Positions 1 to 8,862 of a DNA stretch of 64,000 nt are shown in pieces (position 1 is the stretch's first letter; each line of letters opens with the position of its first letter). The position numbers were made by a program, and so were the translations under genes. The stretch is from Ralstonia pickettii (GTDB lineage: Bacteria; Pseudomonadota; Gammaproteobacteria; Burkholderiales; Burkholderiaceae). The stretch covers positions 124,001 through 188,000 of the forward strand of contig NZ_MCGB01000097.1 of NCBI RefSeq assembly GCF_001699815.1. Direction: 5' to 3'. The notes under the pieces are model-generated. The model worked only from the letters and a program-made list of their open reading frames with translations. It did no database searches and had not been told where the DNA came from.

Positions 1-171
1 GGGCTGCGGCATCGCAGGCATGCCAGCGCTTTTCTGCGCTTGCGCTGCGCGGATCTGCGCAAGTTTCGCGTTGCGAGCTTTCTCGATGACCTGCCAGTCT
101 GGCCCGGCAATGGCCGTCAACGATGTCAAAACAGCCGCCAAGCCGACAGCGGAAAGAATGACCTTCTTCAT
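1..171 (-). CDS. Small exported protein, C-terminus outside the window (partial)
   Basis: Reading leftward from an ATG at 171, the frame stays open to base 1, giving 57 residues of a gene that runs off the left edge. The start MKKVILSAVGLAAVLTSLTA followed by IAG is a typical Sec signal peptide. The mature part seen is charged and alanine/glutamine-rich and ends in a Met-Pro rich piece (GMPAMPQP), which suggests a small periplasmic protein. It lies downstream of two other exported metal-associated genes on the same strand, so a role in periplasmic copper handling is plausible, but this is inferred from context. I do not recognise the family. Confidence 0.6.
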   Translation of the reverse strand, partial: MKKVILSAVGLAAVLTSLTAIAGPDWQVIEKARNAKLAQIRAAQAQKSAGMPAMPQP

Positions 172-198
172 GGTGATGCTCCAGTGATTTCACGCGGG

Positions 199-216
199 GC
201 CGGCATGAATGCCGGC
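199..216. repeat. Short perfect inverted repeat between two minus-strand genes
   Basis: GCCGGCAT and ATGCCGGC are separated by two bases. The element sits downstream of the 291-662 gene and just upstream of the partial gene. It has no T-run, so it may be an mRNA hairpin or an operator; it is not a clear terminator. Confidence 0.35.
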
Positions 217-290
217 TTAGCAATTTGCGTGGCGTATTCGCTTACGCCGCTATACGGATGCCGCACTGCAAAAAGGCGCGATCCGTAAAG

Positions 291-662
291 CTAAATGGAG
301 CGGGCTCGGGGTGGCCGTTCGAGCGGCACAGGAACTGCGGAAATATAGACAGGCTCCTGGGCGGGAACCAGGATGTGCATCCCCTTGGCGCCGAGCGGCA
401 TCGCTGGGCTGGAAAGCGCCCCGATCACAGCGCAGAAAGACACGCAAGGAGCGGTGTCCGTGCAGTCGGAACCACTCTGGGCATGGCCGTCACCGGTGAT
501 ATGGCAGGGGTGTCCTTTCTCGGCTTGTACGACATCATGCGCTGTCGACAGCCCTGGCAGACCCACAGCGCCGTGCATCTGCATTGATGCCATGGGGAGC
601 CCGCGCGCAGGCAACGCCACGGCAAGCAGCACGATCATCAGCATGCGCCAAAGGGGATTCAT
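291..662 (-). CDS. Small Cys-containing exported protein, DUF2946/CopL-like
   Basis: A 123-residue protein with an N-terminal hydrophobic segment (MLMIVLLAVALPARG), best read as a signal peptide. After it come scattered His and Cys residues, including HPCHITGDGH, DCTDTAPCVSFC and several Met. The Cys/His spacing and size resemble the small exported copper-responsive proteins (DUF2946/CopL type) found beside copper clusters, and the 26206-26625 protein has the same overall plan (a C-x-SFC stretch, then a Pro-rich tail). The family call is by pattern only. It lies between the Met-rich protein gene upstream and the partial exported gene downstream, all on the minus strand, so they may form one transcript. 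Confidence 0.55.
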   Translation of the reverse strand: MNPLWRMLMIVLLAVALPARGLPMASMQMHGAVGLPGLSTAHDVVQAEKGHPCHITGDGHAQSGSDCTDTAPCVSFCAVIGALSSPAMPLGAKGMHILVPAQEPVYISAVPVPLERPPRARSI

Positions 663-777
663 CGCGCGCGGATTTTTGTCAGATGTTGCGTAGGTTCAAG
701 CTAACGGTCAGCAGGTATGCGTCACGCACGCCTGTTGACCAATTCTGGGCAGTATTCACCTTCCCACAATGGCAACG

Positions 778-1278
778 TCAAGGTTTCTTTGATGGTTCCT
801 GCTGTTTGAGCATCTGGTCCATCATCATCTGCATCATGTCCATGCGGTTTTCCATCATGTTCATGCGCTGCTCCATGGGCATGCCCGAGCCGCCCATCAT
901 CGGCGCCGCACCGCCGGCCCCCATCCCTTGACCGCCCATCATGTCCATCATCATCGGGCCGCCCATACCGTGCATTGTCTGCATCGTGTCCTGCATGGCC
1001 TGCATGTGCTCGGCCATCAGACGTTGCCGTTCCTTCGGGTCCTTGGTCTGATGGATCTTGTCCATCTGGGCCTGCATCTTCTTCATCTGCTGACGGGCTT
1101 GCTCGAAGCGCTTTTCCGTATCCGCAGAGTTTGCCGTGGCAGGGGCAGTCTTCGCTGGGGTTGCCGCACTAGGCTGGCTCGCTGCGGCGGGGTGGTGCTC
1201 GTCAACGGCCCAGACCGATGCACTGGCGATCAGCAGCGCGCCTGCTACAAGAAAGCCAACATGCTTGTTGTTCGTCAT
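778..1278 (-). CDS. Methionine-rich periplasmic metal-binding protein
   Basis: A 166-residue protein with a signal peptide ending near AVDEHHPAAA. An alanine-rich linker follows, then a charged helix (about residues 55-95) of heptad-like KKMQAQMDKIHQ type, and a Met/Gly/His-rich tail containing GGPMMMDMMGG and several MENRMDMM-type clusters. Clusters of this sort bind Cu(I) in periplasmic copper proteins, so the likely job is binding copper outside the inner membrane. The start at 1278 is supported by AGGAGG eight bases upstream. It is divergent from the copper P-type ATPase gene, sharing a 185-bp intergenic region that contains an FNR-like box. No enzyme motif is visible. Confidence 0.65.
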   Translation of the reverse strand: MTNNKHVGFLVAGALLIASASVWAVDEHHPAAASQPSAATPAKTAPATANSADTEKRFEQARQQMKKMQAQMDKIHQTKDPKERQRLMAEHMQAMQDTMQTMHGMGGPMMMDMMGGQGMGAGGAAPMMGGSGMPMEQRMNMMENRMDMMQMMMDQMLKQQEPSKKP

Positions 1279-1363
1279 GGTGCTGCCTCCTGAAATGATG
1301 GGATTTCATTTTGATATGCGATCGGTGGTCGCCAGTTGACGTATCACAACGAATTGCTCTCGC

Positions 1364-1377
1364 TTGACCCGTATCAA
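1364..1377 (+). promoter_or_regulatory. FNR/Anr-type box upstream of the copper ATPase
   Basis: TTGACCCGTATCAA matches the FNR/Anr consensus TTGAT-N4-ATCAA at nine of ten fixed positions. It lies between the divergent Met-rich protein and P-type ATPase genes, about 86 bases before the ATPase start. Function is inferred from the match and location. Confidence 0.5.
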
Positions 1378-1463
1378 CCTCCCGTTCCGGGCGTGGAACA
1401 CACTGCAATCGTAGTTGTGCCCAGACCTAATCAAGTTAAACAATCAGCACATCCGAGGTTGGC

Positions 1464-3917
1464 ATGCCAAGCGATTCCATCGGACACCATCGTGGCGATC
1501 AAGTGGTCGGTCGGCAGAGCGCGCTGCGCATCGCTCAACCGGTCGTCGATGCCGGTCGCGTGCGCGATCCGGTTTGCGGTATGGAGATTTCCCCTGCGCA
1601 GGCAGCAGCCAGCACGGAAGTCGGGCATCAGCGCTATTGGTTCTGTTCTCGGCACTGTGAGAAGACTTTTCTCGCTGATCCGGCGCGATATCTCTCGCAT
1701 GACGCGCATGACGCGCATGACCACGACGGCGCGGCCCATGATCACGCGCCAACCGGAGTTGCTGCGGTGTCCGCAAGCACGAAGCAACTGGCCAAGGACC
1801 CCATCTGCGGAATGATGGTTGACAAGGCCACTGCCTTGTCCGCAGAGCGAGGAGGGCGAAAGTACTACTTCTGCAGCGAGAGCTGTCTGCACACGTTTGA
1901 GTCGCCGGAGTCCGAACTGAAGGCGATGAAGACGCGCGTCACCATTGCCTTGACCGGTGTGCTGGCGTTGGCGGTGTTACGCGCCGGGGCGTTTCTGGCC
2001 TTGGCTGCAGGTGCGACCCTGCTGACTTGGGCGCCCATTCCGGCGCTGCCTTGGTTCACATGGGGAATATGGCTGTTCCTGCTGGTGACCCCCGTACAGT
2101 TCATTGGAGGTTGGAGCTTCTACAAAGGCGCGTGGAACGCGGTCCGCACGCGCAACATCAACATGGATTTCCTGATCGCGCTGGGTACGTCGGTAGCGTA
2201 CTTCTACAGCGTGGTCGTGTTGTTCTTCCCATCCTGGTTGCCGGTGAAGGTGGCCGAACGCGATGTCTACTTCGAGGTGTCCGCGGTCATCATCGCTTTT
2301 GTGCTGCTGGGCAAGTACATGGAGGAGATCATCAAAAAGAAGTCCTCCGCCGCAGTCCGTCGCCTGCTTGACCTCAAGCCCGCTGTGGCGCACGTGATTC
2401 GCGATGGCAAGGAAGTCGAGATTCCCGCCGAAAGCATCATGGTCTCGGAGCTGGTAGTGGTCCGCCCCGGCGAGAAGATTCCAACCGATGGCAAGGTGAC
2501 GGACGGGCAAACCAGCGTGGACGAATCGATGCTGACCGGGGAGTCGATGCCAGTTGACAAGAAGCCTGGGGCAACGGTGATCGGCGGTACGCTGAACCGG
2601 TCAGGCGCCTTTACGTTCCAGGCGACCCGCATCGGTGCGGATACGGCGCTGGCGCAGATCATCAAGATGGTAGAAGACGCGCAGGCAAGCTCGGCACAGA
2701 TTCAGCGGCTGGCCGACCAGGTGACCGGCTATTTTGTGCCGGCGGTCGTGGGCGTTGCACTGCTGGCTGTCATCGGATGGACGCTCGCGGGGCATTTCCC
2801 GCAGGGGCTGCTCGCCTTTATTGCCGTGCTTATCATCTCCTGCCCGTGCGCTCTGGGTGTAGCGACGCCTGCCGCCTTGATGGTCGGCGTGGGAAAAGGC
2901 GCGGACGCCGGCATCCTGATCCGCGGCGGCGAAGTGCTCGAACGCGCTGAGAAATTGACCACCGTTGTCTTTGACAAGACGGGCACGATTACGCGCGGCG
3001 AACCGACCGTGACCGATATCCTGCCGCTTGGGACACACCAGGAAGCCGAGCTGCTCAGTATTGCTGCAGCGGTCGAGTCCGGCTCGGAGCATCCGCTGGG
3101 CGAAGCGATCGTCCGTGCCGCACAGCATCGTGAGCTGGCGACGCGTAAGGCGAACAACATCCAGGCGCTGTCGGGGATGGGTATTCAGGGGGCCATCGAC
3201 GGCCAGCAGGCCTGGCTAGGAAACCGGCGCATGCTCGCGCAGCAGGCCATCTCAGTCGATACGATTGAAGCGACGCTGGCCGGGCTGGAGGCTGATGGCA
3301 AGACAGCGATGCTGGCGGGGATCGGGCATGAACTGCTTGGCATCATCGCCGTGGCCGATACGGTCAAGCCAGAGGCGTCAGAGGCCATTGCCATGCTCAA
3401 GTCGCGCGGCATCAAGGTGGTTCTGCTCAGTGGGGATAACCAGCGCACCGCGCAAGCTATCGGGCGGCAGGTCGGCATCGAGCGCGTAATCGCAGAGGTC
3501 ATGCCGGAAGACAAGGTCAAGACCATCCAGGGCTTGCAGAAGGACGGCGAGGTGGTTGCCATGGTCGGCGATGGGGTCAACGACGCGCCCGCGCTCGCTG
3601 CGGCGGATATCGGCGTCGCTATCGGCTCGGGCTCGGATGTGGCCAAGGAGACCGGCAGCATCATCCTGATCCGCAATGACGTACGCGACGTGGCGGCTTC
3701 CATCGAGTTGTCCCGCGCCACGATGCGCAAGATCAAGCAGAACCTGTTTTGGGCCTTCTTCTACAACACCATCGGCATTCCGGTGGCGGCTTTCGGCCTG
3801 CTCAATCCCATCCTGGCGGCGGCGGCGATGTCGCTGTCCTCGCTTAGCGTGGTGGCGAATTCGGCCATGCTCAAGCGCGTGCGGCTGACAAGTAAGGCGC
3901 AGGAGGTGCCGGCATGA
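1464..3917 (+). CDS. Copper-exporting P1B-type ATPase with two YHS domains
   Basis: An 817-residue heavy-metal ATPase that would pump Cu(I) out of the cytoplasm. Instead of HMA domains the N-terminus has two YHS domains, DPVCGM at residues 35-40 and DPICGM near 112, each followed by a YWFC or YYFC stretch, joined by a His/Asp-rich linker ([16 protein letters not shown]). The core has the TM6 metal motif SCPCALG near 458, the phosphorylation site DKTGT near 503, an SEHPLG segment of the nucleotide domain and the hinge GDGVNDAP near 701. This architecture matches the CopF-like copper ATPases of metal-resistant beta-proteobacteria. The ATG at 1464 is preceded by GAGG. The gene opens a tight operon: the next gene overlaps its stop codon. 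Confidence 0.9.
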   Translation: MPSDSIGHHRGDQVVGRQSALRIAQPVVDAGRVRDPVCGMEISPAQAAASTEVGHQRYWFCSRHCEKTFLADPARYLSHDAHDAHDHDGAAHDHAPTGVAAVSASTKQLAKDPICGMMVDKATALSAERGGRKYYFCSESCLHTFESPESELKAMKTRVTIALTGVLALAVLRAGAFLALAAGATLLTWAPIPALPWFTWGIWLFLLVTPVQFIGGWSFYKGAWNAVRTRNINMDFLIALGTSVAYFYSVVVLFFPSWLPVKVAERDVYFEVSAVIIAFVLLGKYMEEIIKKKSSAAVRRLLDLKPAVAHVIRDGKEVEIPAESIMVSELVVVRPGEKIPTDGKVTDGQTSVDESMLTGESMPVDKKPGATVIGGTLNRSGAFTFQATRIGADTALAQIIKMVEDAQASSAQIQRLADQVTGYFVPAVVGVALLAVIGWTLAGHFPQGLLAFIAVLIISCPCALGVATPAALMVGVGKGADAGILIRGGEVLERAEKLTTVVFDKTGTITRGEPTVTDILPLGTHQEAELLSIAAAVESGSEHPLGEAIVRAAQHRELATRKANNIQALSGMGIQGAIDGQQAWLGNRRMLAQQAISVDTIEATLAGLEADGKTAMLAGIGHELLGIIAVADTVKPEASEAIAMLKSRGIKVVLLSGDNQRTAQAIGRQVGIERVIAEVMPEDKVKTIQGLQKDGEVVAMVGDGVNDAPALAAADIGVAIGSGSDVAKETGSIILIRNDVRDVAASIELSRATMRKIKQNLFWAFFYNTIGIPVAAFGLLNPILAAAAMSLSSLSVVANSAMLKRVRLTSKAQEVPA

Positions 3918-4132
3918 AACCCGCTGTCTGGTTCTGTGCCGCCGTGGCGACGGCGCTGGCCGCCGCCATCCTCTATTGGTACGGAATCTCACTGTTCTCG
4001 GTGCTGGTTGCGCTGATTCTCCTGGCCTGTCCGGTCTGGGTGATCTGGATGAGTTTGCGTCTTTCACGGCAAACCAGACGAGAGGTTGAGGCGGCAGTGG
4101 AGCGGGAACTGAAATCGCGTAGGAAGTCGTAA
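3914..4132 (+). CDS. Small two-helix membrane protein
   Basis: A 72-residue protein with two hydrophobic segments (about residues 3-25 and 26-47) and a strongly basic/acidic C-terminal tail ([20 protein letters not shown]). Its ATG overlaps the TGA of the copper ATPase (ATGA), so the two are probably translationally coupled. I do not recognise a family. Position and topology suggest an accessory subunit or membrane partner of the ATPase, which is inference only. Confidence 0.65.
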   Translation: MKPAVWFCAAVATALAAAILYWYGISLFSVLVALILLACPVWVIWMSLRLSRQTRREVEAAVERELKSRRKS

Positions 4133-4146
4133 GACGGAGGTGGAAA

Positions 4147-4446
4147 ATGACCTGGCTTTCGCAAAACCTGATCTGGATCGTGCTGGGCGGATTGGTGGTG
4201 GTGTTCCTTTGGCGCAGCCAAGCGATGCGCTCCAGAGGCGGCGAGGGTGCCGGCATGATGCACGGCGCTCCAGATGCAAACAGTGACCCAGTGACCGGAA
4301 ACCGGGTTGACCCGACCCACGCCATCACGGCCAATTTTGAAGGGAAGACGTTCTACTTCGAGTCTGAGCAATCTCGCGCGGTCTTTCAGCAGAATCCTTC
4401 ACGTTTCGTCCACCAACACCATCGCCATCACGGCGGGTGCTGCTAG
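4147..4446 (+). CDS. Membrane-anchored YHS-domain protein with His/Cys tail
   Basis: A 99-residue protein with one N-terminal transmembrane helix (WIVLGGLVVVFLW). A linker then leads into a YHS-like domain (DPVTGNRVDPTHA ... GKTFYFESEQSRAVFQQNPSRF) and a metal-binding tail, HQHHRHHGGCC. The usual DPVCGM cysteine of YHS domains is replaced here (DPVTGN), so binding may rely on the tail. It follows the ATPase operon by 14 bases with GGAGG ahead of its start. It probably hands copper to, or buffers copper near, the transporter; the domain call is well supported and the role is inferred. Confidence 0.7.
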   Translation: MTWLSQNLIWIVLGGLVVVFLWRSQAMRSRGGEGAGMMHGAPDANSDPVTGNRVDPTHAITANFEGKTFYFESEQSRAVFQQNPSRFVHQHHRHHGGCC

Positions 4447-4490
4447 CCAGCCTTTTTTCAAGCCGATTGCCTGTGGACGAGGAGGCTCGC

Positions 4491-4742
4491 ATGAATGATC
4501 AAATGAACCCTGAAGATGGGCCGCACGCGGCGCACAGGACAGTCTTCAGGTCCAGGTGGGTTTTGATAGGCTTCCTGCTTGTGATCGCCTATTTCCTGTT
4601 CACGGAACATCGGGCACACGTGATCCCGTTCCTGCCCTTCCTGTTGCTCGCTACTTGCCCGTTGATGCACCTGTTCATGCACCACGGCCACCAAGACGAA
4701 GGGGGCGAGCCGTCAACGCACGTACATCCAAAGGGAGAGTAA
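4491..4742 (+). CDS. DUF2933 family small membrane protein (copy 1)
   Basis: An 83-residue protein with two hydrophobic segments around the conserved core [19 protein letters not shown] and [12 protein letters not shown], which is the DUF2933 signature. It ends in a His-rich tail. The start at 4491 is chosen over an upstream ATG at 4437 because GGAGG sits at the right distance. The two-base gap to the next gene shows they are a pair. A second DUF2933-ICMT pair occurs at 27246-28249. The function of DUF2933 is unknown; the His-rich ends and repeated company of copper transporters point to metal handling. Confidence 0.75.
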   Translation: MNDQMNPEDGPHAAHRTVFRSRWVLIGFLLVIAYFLFTEHRAHVIPFLPFLLLATCPLMHLFMHHGHQDEGGEPSTHVHPKGE

Positions 4743-4744
4743 CG

Positions 4745-5407
4745 ATGCAGCACGACACACAATCCGGCTACGGGCTCTGGTCGTTGGTCATCATCAACTC
4801 GGCCATCTTCATCATCTTCGCTTTCAGCTTCACCAAGCCAAAGACCTCGCGTGACTGGCGGTCCTTCGGGGCCTTCTCGGCGTTTCTCGTGGCGCTGTTT
4901 ACGGAGATGTACGGGTTCCCACTGACGATCTACTTGTTGCTGCCCTGGTTGAGCAAGCATTTTCCCGGTATCGATTTCCTCTCTCACGACGCGGGGCATT
5001 TGCTGGAGGTGATGTTCGGCTGGCGCGCTAATCCGCATTTCGGGCCGTTCCACATCCTAAGCAACCTGCTGATCTTCGGTGGTTTCATCATGCTCGCTTC
5101 CGCCTGGCGGGTGCTGTATCTGGCGCAGCAGCAGCACCGTCTGGCCACCGGTGGACTCTATACCCGCATGCGCCATCCGCAATATGTGGCGTTTGTCCTG
5201 ATCATGCTCGGCTTCCTGCTGCAGTGGCCGACGTTGCTCACGCTGATCATGTTTCCAGTGCTGGTCTGGATGTATGTTCATCTCGCGCTGACTGAGGAGC
5301 GAGATGCGCTGGCCGAGTTCGGCCGGGCATACGAAGCGTATTGTGAGCGCACACCACGTTTCATCCCCCGTTGGAGCAGTGGTGCGTCGAAGGCGTCGTC
5401 TCATTGA
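4745..5407 (+). CDS. Isoprenylcysteine carboxyl methyltransferase (ICMT) family membrane protein (copy 1)
   Basis: A 220-residue polytopic membrane protein with about five hydrophobic segments. The C-terminal ICMT/PEMT-like region contains [20 protein letters not shown], where the RHPxY motif binds S-adenosylmethionine, and [18 protein letters not shown]. Bacterial members have no known prenylated substrate, so the methyl acceptor is unknown. The start at 4745 follows the DUF2933 stop after two bases. The protein is closely similar to the product of 27584-28249. Recurrence beside copper ATPases suggests the pair has a metal- or membrane-related task. Confidence 0.75.
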   Translation: MQHDTQSGYGLWSLVIINSAIFIIFAFSFTKPKTSRDWRSFGAFSAFLVALFTEMYGFPLTIYLLLPWLSKHFPGIDFLSHDAGHLLEVMFGWRANPHFGPFHILSNLLIFGGFIMLASAWRVLYLAQQQHRLATGGLYTRMRHPQYVAFVLIMLGFLLQWPTLLTLIMFPVLVWMYVHLALTEERDALAEFGRAYEAYCERTPRFIPRWSSGASKASSH

Positions 5408-5665
5408 TCACGACATCCTCGGCAGGAGGCAACCCTTCGCAGCCGCTGTAACAGAGTCCGCCACTCTGATCCTCTTCTCCACGTAATGCACGTTGGCTTG
5501 GCTGGCGGCGCCCGAACCTTTCGTGGATTTCATGGGCACGCTTTTCCATGGCGTAGATTTCAAGCATCTGCCGGCCAACTGCTCACGTGATGGTCCCTTC
5601 TGTATCCCGCCATCATGTTTGTAGTACGGTTCTTTGCGGCGGGCGCCTTCTTTTAGTCGCCGCAC
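5361..5665 (-). pseudogene. Possible frameshifted small gene between ICMT and DUF3141
   Basis: On the minus strand a GTG-started frame from 5665 encodes a charged peptide ending in the region REQLAGR. A second frame from 5567 continues with MLEIYAMEKRAHEIHERFG and runs to 5361, overlapping the end of the ICMT gene. Joined by a one-base shift the two halves would read as one helical, charged protein of about 100 residues. I recognise no family, and both halves could be chance frames. The rest of 5408-5822 shows no other supported feature. Confidence 0.22.
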
Positions 5666-5822
5666 AACGGCCAGTTAGGTCAAAGAGAAAGCGCTGCCCG
5701 CTGAGGCTCGCGTTGCTAGTGCGCTTGGCCGGCAAATTCGAGCGCCCGTTGATTGGGCCATTGCCCATGTCTGGATCATCACAACCGCCCATTGGATATG
5801 CAGCTAAGAGTCGCCGGAAACC

Positions 5823-7706
5823 TCACCGCACGTCAGTGTCGCAAGCGCTGCAAGCTTGGCGAACCGTTGCTTCTCCAACGTCGCAGTCACGATGGTCTGA
5901 TGCCGGAATATAAGACTGCGCAAACGAGTAGGGCCAAGATGGCCCGTAAAGCCACTGGAATGCCGTCTCGGCCACCAAGTCGCGCACTGACCGACCTGTC
6001 TCAAGTGTGTGTGTCAGCGTGGCGCTAAGCGCTTCTTCCGAAGCGCGCCAGATATTGTCTTCCCCGGCTTTTCGCCTGGAGGCCCTCACGCCCGCAGCCA
6101 TGGCGGCTACGAGCAACAGCCATGGTTGGAACCGCTCGGACCATGCATAGCGCGTCCAGCGCATCGGATGGCTCCATTTCAGCCATTCAGCGCTCCACGG
6201 CGTTGCCAGCGCGCGCACGGTTGGGCTCCAGAACTGGTCATACAGCCGTTCGTTGATTTCCGAGACGGCGCGCACATGCTCGAACAGGGCACGCGGGTAT
6301 GGGAATTGAATGTCTTCGACGCGACGCGGCTCAAACGTGACCCCGCGTTGGGAGTTGTTCTGTGGCGGCGCATCGGAGTGTTCCGACAGCTTCATCTCGT
6401 ACAAGCCGGGCGGCAGCGCCTCAATCGCATCGAGGCTTTGCAGGATCGCGCGATGCTCGTGACGCGCCACGCTTGCGGAGACGAAAATGCCGAGGTGTCC
6501 GACATGCGGGTTGGTGAGATACACGATTCGCTGGCCGGCGGCGACCAGAGCTTCCGTACTTTCGTACACGACGGGAATCCAGCCGAGCGCCTGGTGCGGT
6601 GGCGTGATGTTGTCGCCGTACGAGGCAAAGATGACGATCGGTTTGCAAATGCGCCGTAAGTCGACCGTGCACTTACCGTCGACATGCACTTCGCCGGTTT
6701 CCAACTTGTTGCCGACAAAAAGATCCTGGATGGTTGCGACCAGTTCTTCCCGGCTGAGAAAGTAAAAGCCATTCCACCAGCGCTCGAATTCCAAAAACCG
6801 GTCACCTTCACCATCCGGATCGGCGAAGACAGTGTAGAGCTTGGTCCAGAGCGCGGACTCAGGCTTGAGTGCCTCGAAGTTCTGTACCAGCCATGCACCG
6901 TCAAAACGGCCGTTGCCCAGATCGGCAAGAAAGTTTGCTGACCACACGCCGCCGGTGAACGCCCCGAGCAGGCGCATCGGGTTGACGCCTGCTTCGCCGG
7001 ACCAGTACGAGAGCGGGGAGCCGTTGAGCACCGCAGGGCAGGCGACGCGCTCGCAGCAGTGGGCAGACAGGAGCATCACTTCCCAGCCGGCCTGGCAGTT
7101 GCCGTAGAGCACCGGCGCCTGCCCGTCATGCCGTCGCGCGACCTCCTCGACGAAGGTACGAAGCGCGTTCAGGACGTCGCCAAGGGTCTGTCCGCGGCAG
7201 GGGGCCGGGAAGAAGCTGACAAAGTAGACAGGATGGCCTTCGGCGAGGGCCATGCCGACTTCCGAATCGCGCTTGAAGCCCCCAATGCCCGGTCCGTGAC
7301 CGGCACGCGGGTCGATGACGATGACGGGGGTTGCATCCGCCCGAACCTGTCGCTCCAGGTGGTCGGTGCCACAGCGCGTGATACGGAGCAGGGCATAGTT
7401 GGCCGGGCGCTCGAAGGTTCGCGCATCCAGTAGCAATTCGTAGTCGAAATGCAGCGGTGGCGGCAGGCCGGCCTCCTCATGGGCCAACATATTGTTGGCG
7501 CGTTGCCGCAGGATATCGATGAACAGAATCCACCGCTGCGTGACATCCACCCAGTAGTCCCACCCTTGCTCAAGAGGGGGCTCGGCAGGTGCCGGCTGTG
7601 GCTCGGCCTGGTGGTCCGGTTCGCTAACCAACCGCAGCGCCGGGGCTGCTACACCCGGCGCCGATCGGGCCGGACGTCGTTTGCGCTGTACCGTACGGTC
7701 TGTCAT
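5823..7706 (-). CDS. DUF3141 family alpha/beta-hydrolase (PHA synthase-like), probably short at the C-terminus
   Basis: A 627-residue protein of the DUF3141 family, which is related to polyhydroxyalkanoate synthases. The nucleophile elbow reads YGNCQAGW, with a cysteine where lipases have serine, as in PHA synthases. A later GHLGIF segment supplies the probable catalytic histidine, and D residues in ASYGDNITPP could complete the triad. The substrate is unknown. As I recall the family is usually longer than 700 residues; here the sequence after ETAFQWLYG turns into an unconserved Cys-containing tail, so the end looks truncated. The start at 7706 has GAGGTGG upstream. It stands alone on the minus strand among stress genes. 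Confidence 0.7.
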   Translation of the reverse strand: MTDRTVQRKRRPARSAPGVAAPALRLVSEPDHQAEPQPAPAEPPLEQGWDYWVDVTQRWILFIDILRQRANNMLAHEEAGLPPPLHFDYELLLDARTFERPANYALLRITRCGTDHLERQVRADATPVIVIDPRAGHGPGIGGFKRDSEVGMALAEGHPVYFVSFFPAPCRGQTLGDVLNALRTFVEEVARRHDGQAPVLYGNCQAGWEVMLLSAHCCERVACPAVLNGSPLSYWSGEAGVNPMRLLGAFTGGVWSANFLADLGNGRFDGAWLVQNFEALKPESALWTKLYTVFADPDGEGDRFLEFERWWNGFYFLSREELVATIQDLFVGNKLETGEVHVDGKCTVDLRRICKPIVIFASYGDNITPPHQALGWIPVVYESTEALVAAGQRIVYLTNPHVGHLGIFVSASVARHEHRAILQSLDAIEALPPGLYEMKLSEHSDAPPQNNSQRGVTFEPRRVEDIQFPYPRALFEHVRAVSEINERLYDQFWSPTVRALATPWSAEWLKWSHPMRWTRYAWSERFQPWLLLVAAMAAGVRASRRKAGEDNIWRASEEALSATLTHTLETGRSVRDLVAETAFQWLYGPSWPYSFAQSYIPASDHRDCDVGEATVRQACSACDTDVR

Positions 7707-7892
7707 CACACCACCTCATCACTTCCTGTGAAAGTCGTGATGTCCGTCACCAGACAGTGCGGACACGGGCTGCAAATCATGCGGTGCAACTGCATGGGCC
7801 TTGTAGGCCAGCTTAGCCGCATCGGGCCGAACTTCGTTGTCGCAGGTCAGGTGAATTGAAGCGCGGGCTCTTTTCTGAGCCCGCGCGCAGAC

Positions 7893-8138
7893 TTACTTGG
7901 TATCGGGATGGAAATGCTTGGACTTGTCCCTGCCCTTGGTGTCCTCGGCGGGGGCGGCCGCCGGCGCGCTGGCGGCGGAAGCGCCAGCTTTCTCGGCGAC
8001 GTGCGAATGCGGTTTCATTTTGTGCGCGCCGGAGGCTTCGGATGCCATGGGCATGTCGTTGTCCGTGGCAAATACGCCGGCCGACATGGATGCGGCGGTT
8101 GCAAGCAGCAGTGCGGAAAGGATGGTTTTGCGGTTCAC
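7893..8138 (-). CDS. Small exported protein with Met/His-containing mature region
   Basis: An 81-residue protein read from a GTG at 8138, chosen because AGGAGA lies eight bases upstream and the peptide then begins with a standard signal sequence (MNRKTILSALLLATAAS). The mature part has NDMPMASEASGAHKMKPHSHV, an alanine-rich linker and a basic, His-containing end. This composition fits a periplasmic metal-binding or stress protein, but I know no family for it. An FNR-like box sits 104 bases upstream of the start. Confidence 0.6.
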   Translation of the reverse strand: MNRKTILSALLLATAASMSAGVFATDNDMPMASEASGAHKMKPHSHVAEKAGASAASAPAAAPAEDTKGRDKSKHFHPDTK

Positions 8139-8241
8139 GTTGTGTCTCCTAGCGATAAAAGTTGGCGGTTCAGTTTTGCAGTCCATTCTGGGTGATGAGG
8201 GGCCACTATTGCACTGACTCCTGCTGGATAGCGACCGTGGC

Positions 8242-8255
8242 TTGATCCATGTCAA
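8242..8255 (-). promoter_or_regulatory. FNR/Anr-type box upstream of the small exported gene
   Basis: TTGATCCATGTCAA has a perfect left half and four of five matches on the right. It is near-palindromic, so the orientation is assigned from the nearer gene, which starts at 8138 on the minus strand. Confidence 0.5.
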
Positions 8256-8541
8256 GCCGGATCGGCGCTCCATGTCTCATTTCACCCAGCCAATAGCAGG
8301 ATGTTTGGTCTCGTACGCCATGCCCCAATGCTCTTGGGCAGGGGCGGTGGGTGCGGGGATGGTTTCCATGAGCGGGGTATCGGCAGTCTGCCAACTGCTT
8401 CCCGATGGGAAGCTGACCGGAAGGTGACTTTTCTGTCATGCATTCCAGTTGCTTGATCTTCAGGTGCATGTTTCTGGCACATGGGGGCTGAAATGGCGAC
8501 GGGTAAGCTATTACCTGCTACGCAATTGGATCGAATATGCC

Positions 8542-8555
8542 TTGATCCAGGTAAA
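8542..8555 (+). promoter_or_regulatory. FNR/Anr-like box upstream of the exporter operon
   Basis: TTGATCCAGGTAAA has a perfect left half and a weaker right half (GTAAA for ATCAA). A possible -10 element, TGTAAC at 8575-8580, lies about 29 bases from the box centre, the spacing of class II FNR promoters. This would drive 8629 onward. Confidence 0.4.
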
Positions 8556-8570
8556 GCGATGCCGCCCATA

Positions 8571-8606
8571 AAGGTGTAACGTGAATTGTGCTTGGGGTTA
8601 CACCTT
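8571..8606 (+). repeat. 10-bp perfect inverted repeat ahead of the exporter operon
   Basis: AAGGTGTAAC (8571-8580) and GTTACACCTT (8597-8606) flank 16 bases. It lies just before the ribosome-binding site of the 8629 gene. It may be an operator for a dimeric repressor or a leader hairpin; no T-run follows. Confidence 0.5.
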
Positions 8607-8628
8607 GGGTTTCACGAGGAGGTGCACG

Positions 8629-8853
8629 ATGATGGTTCACGGGTTCGACATGGCCGGCTATGGTCTCGCTCACTGGATCACGTTTGCCGTCATGGCGGTG
8701 GTATTGCTGTATCCCATCGGCCGAATCCTGATGCGGATCGGGTTGTCGCCTTTTTGGGCCATTCTGGTGCTGGTGCCATTCTTCAACCTGATCGGGCTTT
8801 GGGTGCTGGCATTTGTCGAATGGCCACGGCAAGGGTCTGGCCGTCCTGGCTAG
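8629..8853 (+). CDS. Small two-helix membrane protein at the head of the exporter operon
   Basis: A 74-residue protein with two transmembrane segments (GLAHWITFAVMAVVLLYPIG and the stretch after MRIG ending in LAFVEW). The second has the pattern PFWAILVLVPFFNLIGLWVLAF seen in many small uncharacterised membrane proteins. AGGAGG precedes the ATG at 8629. It is followed after nine bases by the LolA-like gene, so it is probably cotranscribed with the exporter. The function is unknown. Confidence 0.65.
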   Translation: MMVHGFDMAGYGLAHWITFAVMAVVLLYPIGRILMRIGLSPFWAILVLVPFFNLIGLWVLAFVEWPRQGSGRPG

Positions 8854-8862
8854 TCGGATGCC

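Larger units (their letters stand above)
8139..8628. other. 490-bp divergent regulatory gap
   Basis: No convincing gene lies here. The gap separates the minus-strand small exported gene from the rightward exporter operon. It holds two FNR-like boxes (8242-8255 and 8542-8555) and a 10-bp inverted repeat (8571-8606), each listed separately. Confidence 0.6.
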
